From contig CAUZOL010000326.1 of the NCBI GenBank assembly GCA_963581435.1, forward strand, positions 1 to 7,919: a stretch of DNA of 7,919 bases, given 5' to 3'. The position numbers and the translations under genes are program-made. The notes below the pieces were generated by a model. It worked only from the letters and a program-made list of their open reading frames with translations. It did not search any database and was not told where the DNA came from. Shown here piece by piece: positions 6,022 to 7,919 of this stretch (its first letter is position 1; the number at the start of each line of letters is the position of its first letter). The stretch comes from JABISG01 sp963581435. Its GTDB lineage: Bacteria > Planctomycetota > Planctomycetia > Planctomycetales > Planctomycetaceae.

Positions 6022-7919
6022 ATGATGTCACCAATCTCTAGTTGCTGTTGGCCAACCTCTGTCCGCGTGTTGGGTCTTCTCTTGATCTTCACGGGCATCA
6101 CGCATGCCGACGAAGAATTGCGAGTCCTACCAACCGAAGGTGATGGCGGGCCAACAAAGCAGCAGCTTTCGCGGTCTCTCAAACAACAGGCTTACATAGC
6201 GCTGGATCGCCGGCGCGATCAGTACGAGAAGATCAAGACCCGCGAGCAGGCCGAAGCCTATCAGCATAAAATGCGGGCCACTTTCATTGAACATCTGGGC
6301 GGCTTCCCGAAACGCACGCCCCTGAATGCACGGACCGTGGGCACAGTCGACGGCGACGGATACCGCATCGAGAAGGTGATCTACGAAAGCCAGCCACAGC
6401 ATTATGTCACCGCGATTCTGTTCTTGCCGGCCCCTCTTACATCTTCCCTTGGCAAGGGGAGACGGAGTGGAGTTCCCGGCGTCGTCGTACCGTGTGGTCA
6501 TAGCCGCAGCGGTAAAGCGGCTCAACAGCGAATGTGTATTCTCTTGGCGAAAAACGGAATCGCCGCGCTTTCGTACGACCCGATCGGTCAGGGAGAGCGG
6601 AATCAGCTTCTGGATGCGGACGGGAAACAACGGTTCAAAGCGACATCAGAGCACAACGTAATCGGAATTGGATCGACTCCGTTAGGACGCGGCACTGCGA
6701 CGTTTCGCATTTGGGACGGAATTCGGTCGATCGACTACCTGGCCAGCCGCAAGGAGATCGACGCGAGCAAGATCGGCGTGACCGGCTGCAGCGGTGGCGG
6801 AACGCTGACCAGTTACCTGATGGCCTTGGACAAACGTGTCGCTTGCGCCGCGCCGAGTTGCTACATCACCAGCTTTCGGAGATTGATCGACACGATCGGC
6901 CCGCAGGACGCCGAACAGAATATCCACGGGCAACTTGCGTTCGGGATGGATCACGCCGATTACCTGATGATGCGCGCCCCGAAGCCGACATTGATCCTTG
7001 CCTCAACGCACGATTTCTTCGACATCGACGGCACATGGGACTCGTTCCGTCAGGCCAAACGCTTCTACACGCGGCTGGGGTTTGCGGAGCGGGTCAACCT
7101 TGTCGAAACCGACGCCAAGCACGGCTATCCAAAACAGCAACGAGAAGCCATGGTCCGCTGGATGCGTCGCTTTCTGCTGGGAATCGATGAGCCGATCACC
7201 GAACGCGAATTCACGACGCATTCATCCAGCGAACTGCAATGCACGCCAAACGGGCAAGTCTTGCAAATGGACGGCGCGCGATCGGTCGTTGACTTGAACG
7301 TCGAATTCAACAACCAGCTGGCAAAGCAACGTCGCGAACTCTGGAAACCGGAAAACCGATTGCGAACGCTCGACCAAGTGCGCCGTATCGCGGGAATTCG
7401 AAAACTCAACGAGCTGCCGCAGGCCAAAGTAACGCGTCACGGAAAGATTCAAAAACCGAACCATCGAATCGAAAAATTGGCAATTGAGTCCGAGACCGGC
7501 ATTCAACTGCCAGGATTGTTATTCGTCCCGCAGAAGCCAAGTGGTCAACGGTATCTCTACTTGCACGGCGACGGCAAACATGTCGATGCGTCACCGGATG
7601 GTCCCATTGAAAAGCTCGTTCGTCAGGGCAACTTGGTTCTGGCCGTTGATCTGCGCGGCATCGGCGAATCGAATACGACAGGCGACGACGTGATGATTGC
7701 CTACCTGTTGGGCAAGTCGTTGGTCAGCATGCGCGCCGAAGACGTGCTGATCACGGCACGCGTTCTGTCGCAGTGGGAAACGAAAGATGAGCCATGCCAA
7801 GTCCACGTGATCGCCACTGGAGTCGCTAAACTACCGGCCATTCACGCCGCAGCCCTTGAGAGCAAGTTGTTCGCATCGATGAAACTCAGCGGCGACACTC
7901 CGTCGTGGTCTGACGTCGT
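6022..7919 (+). CDS. Secreted alpha/beta-hydrolase with two hydrolase domains (acetyl-xylan-esterase-like), 3' end beyond window
   Basis: The frame is open from the ATG at 6022 to the last base, giving 632 codons with no stop. It begins with a Sec signal peptide: Arg15, then LGLLLIF, with likely cleavage after THA at residue 29. A charged helical segment follows (about 45-95). The first alpha/beta-hydrolase domain spans about 100-400: VVVPCGHSRSGK in the oxyanion region, the nucleophile elbow GCSGGG with Ser257, a likely acid Asp331 in STHDFFD, and His367 in AKHGYP. A second hydrolase-like domain starts near 490 (LYLHGDGK at 512-519, DLRGIGES at 543-550), but its expected elbow (ATGVAK, 598-603) has no serine, so it is probably non-catalytic. 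Related proteins are annotated as acetyl xylan esterases; the substrate here is likely an acylated carbohydrate, which is inference. Residues about 138-150 look like an insertion coded by a palindromic element. It is probably exported to the periplasm. Confidence 0.88.
   Translation, partial: MMSPISSCCWPTSVRVLGLLLIFTGITHADEELRVLPTEGDGGPTKQQLSRSLKQQAYIALDRRRDQYEKIKTREQAEAYQHKMRATFIEHLGGFPKRTPLNARTVGTVDGDGYRIEKVIYESQPQHYVTAILFLPAPLTSSLGKGRRSGVPGVVVPCGHSRSGKAAQQRMCILLAKNGIAALSYDPIGQGERNQLLDADGKQRFKATSEHNVIGIGSTPLGRGTATFRIWDGIRSIDYLASRKEIDASKIGVTGCSGGGTLTSYLMALDKRVACAAPSCYITSFRRLIDTIGPQDAEQNIHGQLAFGMDHADYLMMRAPKPTLILASTHDFFDIDGTWDSFRQAKRFYTRLGFAERVNLVETDAKHGYPKQQREAMVRWMRRFLLGIDEPITEREFTTHSSSELQCTPNGQVLQMDGARSVVDLNVEFNNQLAKQRRELWKPENRLRTLDQVRRIAGIRKLNELPQAKVTRHGKIQKPNHRIEKLAIESETGIQLPGLLFVPQKPSGQRYLYLHGDGKHVDASPDGPIEKLVRQGNLVLAVDLRGIGESNTTGDDVMIAYLLGKSLVSMRAEDVLITARVLSQWETKDEPCQVHVIATGVAKLPAIHAAALESKLFASMKLSGDTPSWSDV
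6442..6462. repeat. REP-like palindromic element inside the esterase gene
   Basis: TCTTCCCTTG and CAAGGGGAGA form an inverted repeat with 10-bp arms, one mismatch and a single central base. The core resembles the CCCTTGGCAAGGG palindromes that I recall being dispersed in planctomycete genomes, and translated shadows such as SPLAKGR are typical of them. Here it lies in frame within the first hydrolase domain and encodes part of LTSSLGKGRRSG, between the LFLPAP strand and the GVPGVVVPCGH strand, where a short surface turn would be expected. No second copy was found in this window. Confidence 0.5.

Noticed and set aside
6127..6630. 167-codon minus-strand reading frame with a hydrophobic segment
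   Set aside because: It is the complement of the esterase start; the hydrophobic part arises from antisense of the charged helical region.
6534..7190. 218-codon + strand reading frame
   Set aside because: It is an out-of-frame shadow, Arg-rich, of the esterase gene, whose own frame carries the signal peptide and catalytic motifs.

Overview
The window looks like a chromosomal segment of a Planctomycetota bacterium. This is inferred from gene content (a PutP-like symporter with secreted and cytosolic peptidases, a GntR-LacI hybrid regulator, and a large secreted esterase-like protein with two alpha/beta-hydrolase domains), from moderate-to-high GC, and from weak Shine-Dalgarno sequences. No rRNA, tRNA or single-copy marker is present, so the assignment is tentative.

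Left part (1-3910, + strand): three genes form a probable operon for peptide or amino-acid use. The first is a sodium/solute symporter of the SSS family. Its homology begins abruptly near position 100 and lacks the first transmembrane helix, so it is 5'-truncated or the sequence there is rearranged. It overlaps by 4 bp (ATGA) a secreted P1-family (DmpA/BapA-type) self-cleaving aminopeptidase. After a 47-bp gap comes a cytosolic M19 (renal dipeptidase-like) metallo-dipeptidase. A consistent reading is periplasmic release of amino acids from unusual (D- or beta-) peptides, sodium-coupled uptake, and cytosolic dipeptide hydrolysis.

Middle (3917-5265): on the minus strand, tail to tail with the dipeptidase (6 bp between stop codons), lies a transcription regulator with a GntR winged-helix N-terminus and a LacI/periplasmic-binding-protein-like C-terminus (AraR-like architecture). 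It is a candidate regulator of the neighbouring operon or of the esterase. The 200-bp region upstream of it holds a palindrome next to the start codon and several GTTAA-type repeats.

Right part (5267-7919): a degraded DDE (rve) transposase remnant on the minus strand, with a lost N-terminus and a +1 frameshift, sits between the regulator and a large secreted alpha/beta-hydrolase. The hydrolase ORF starts at 6022 and stays open to the end of the window. Its first domain has a full Ser-Asp-His set; the second has no visible nucleophile serine. A REP-like palindrome lies inside its coding sequence and encodes an apparent small in-frame insertion.

The most notable signals are the beheaded symporter at the left edge, the hairpin element inside the esterase gene, and the possible D-/beta-peptide salvage operon. 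I see no CRISPR array, phage module or clearly new defence system.
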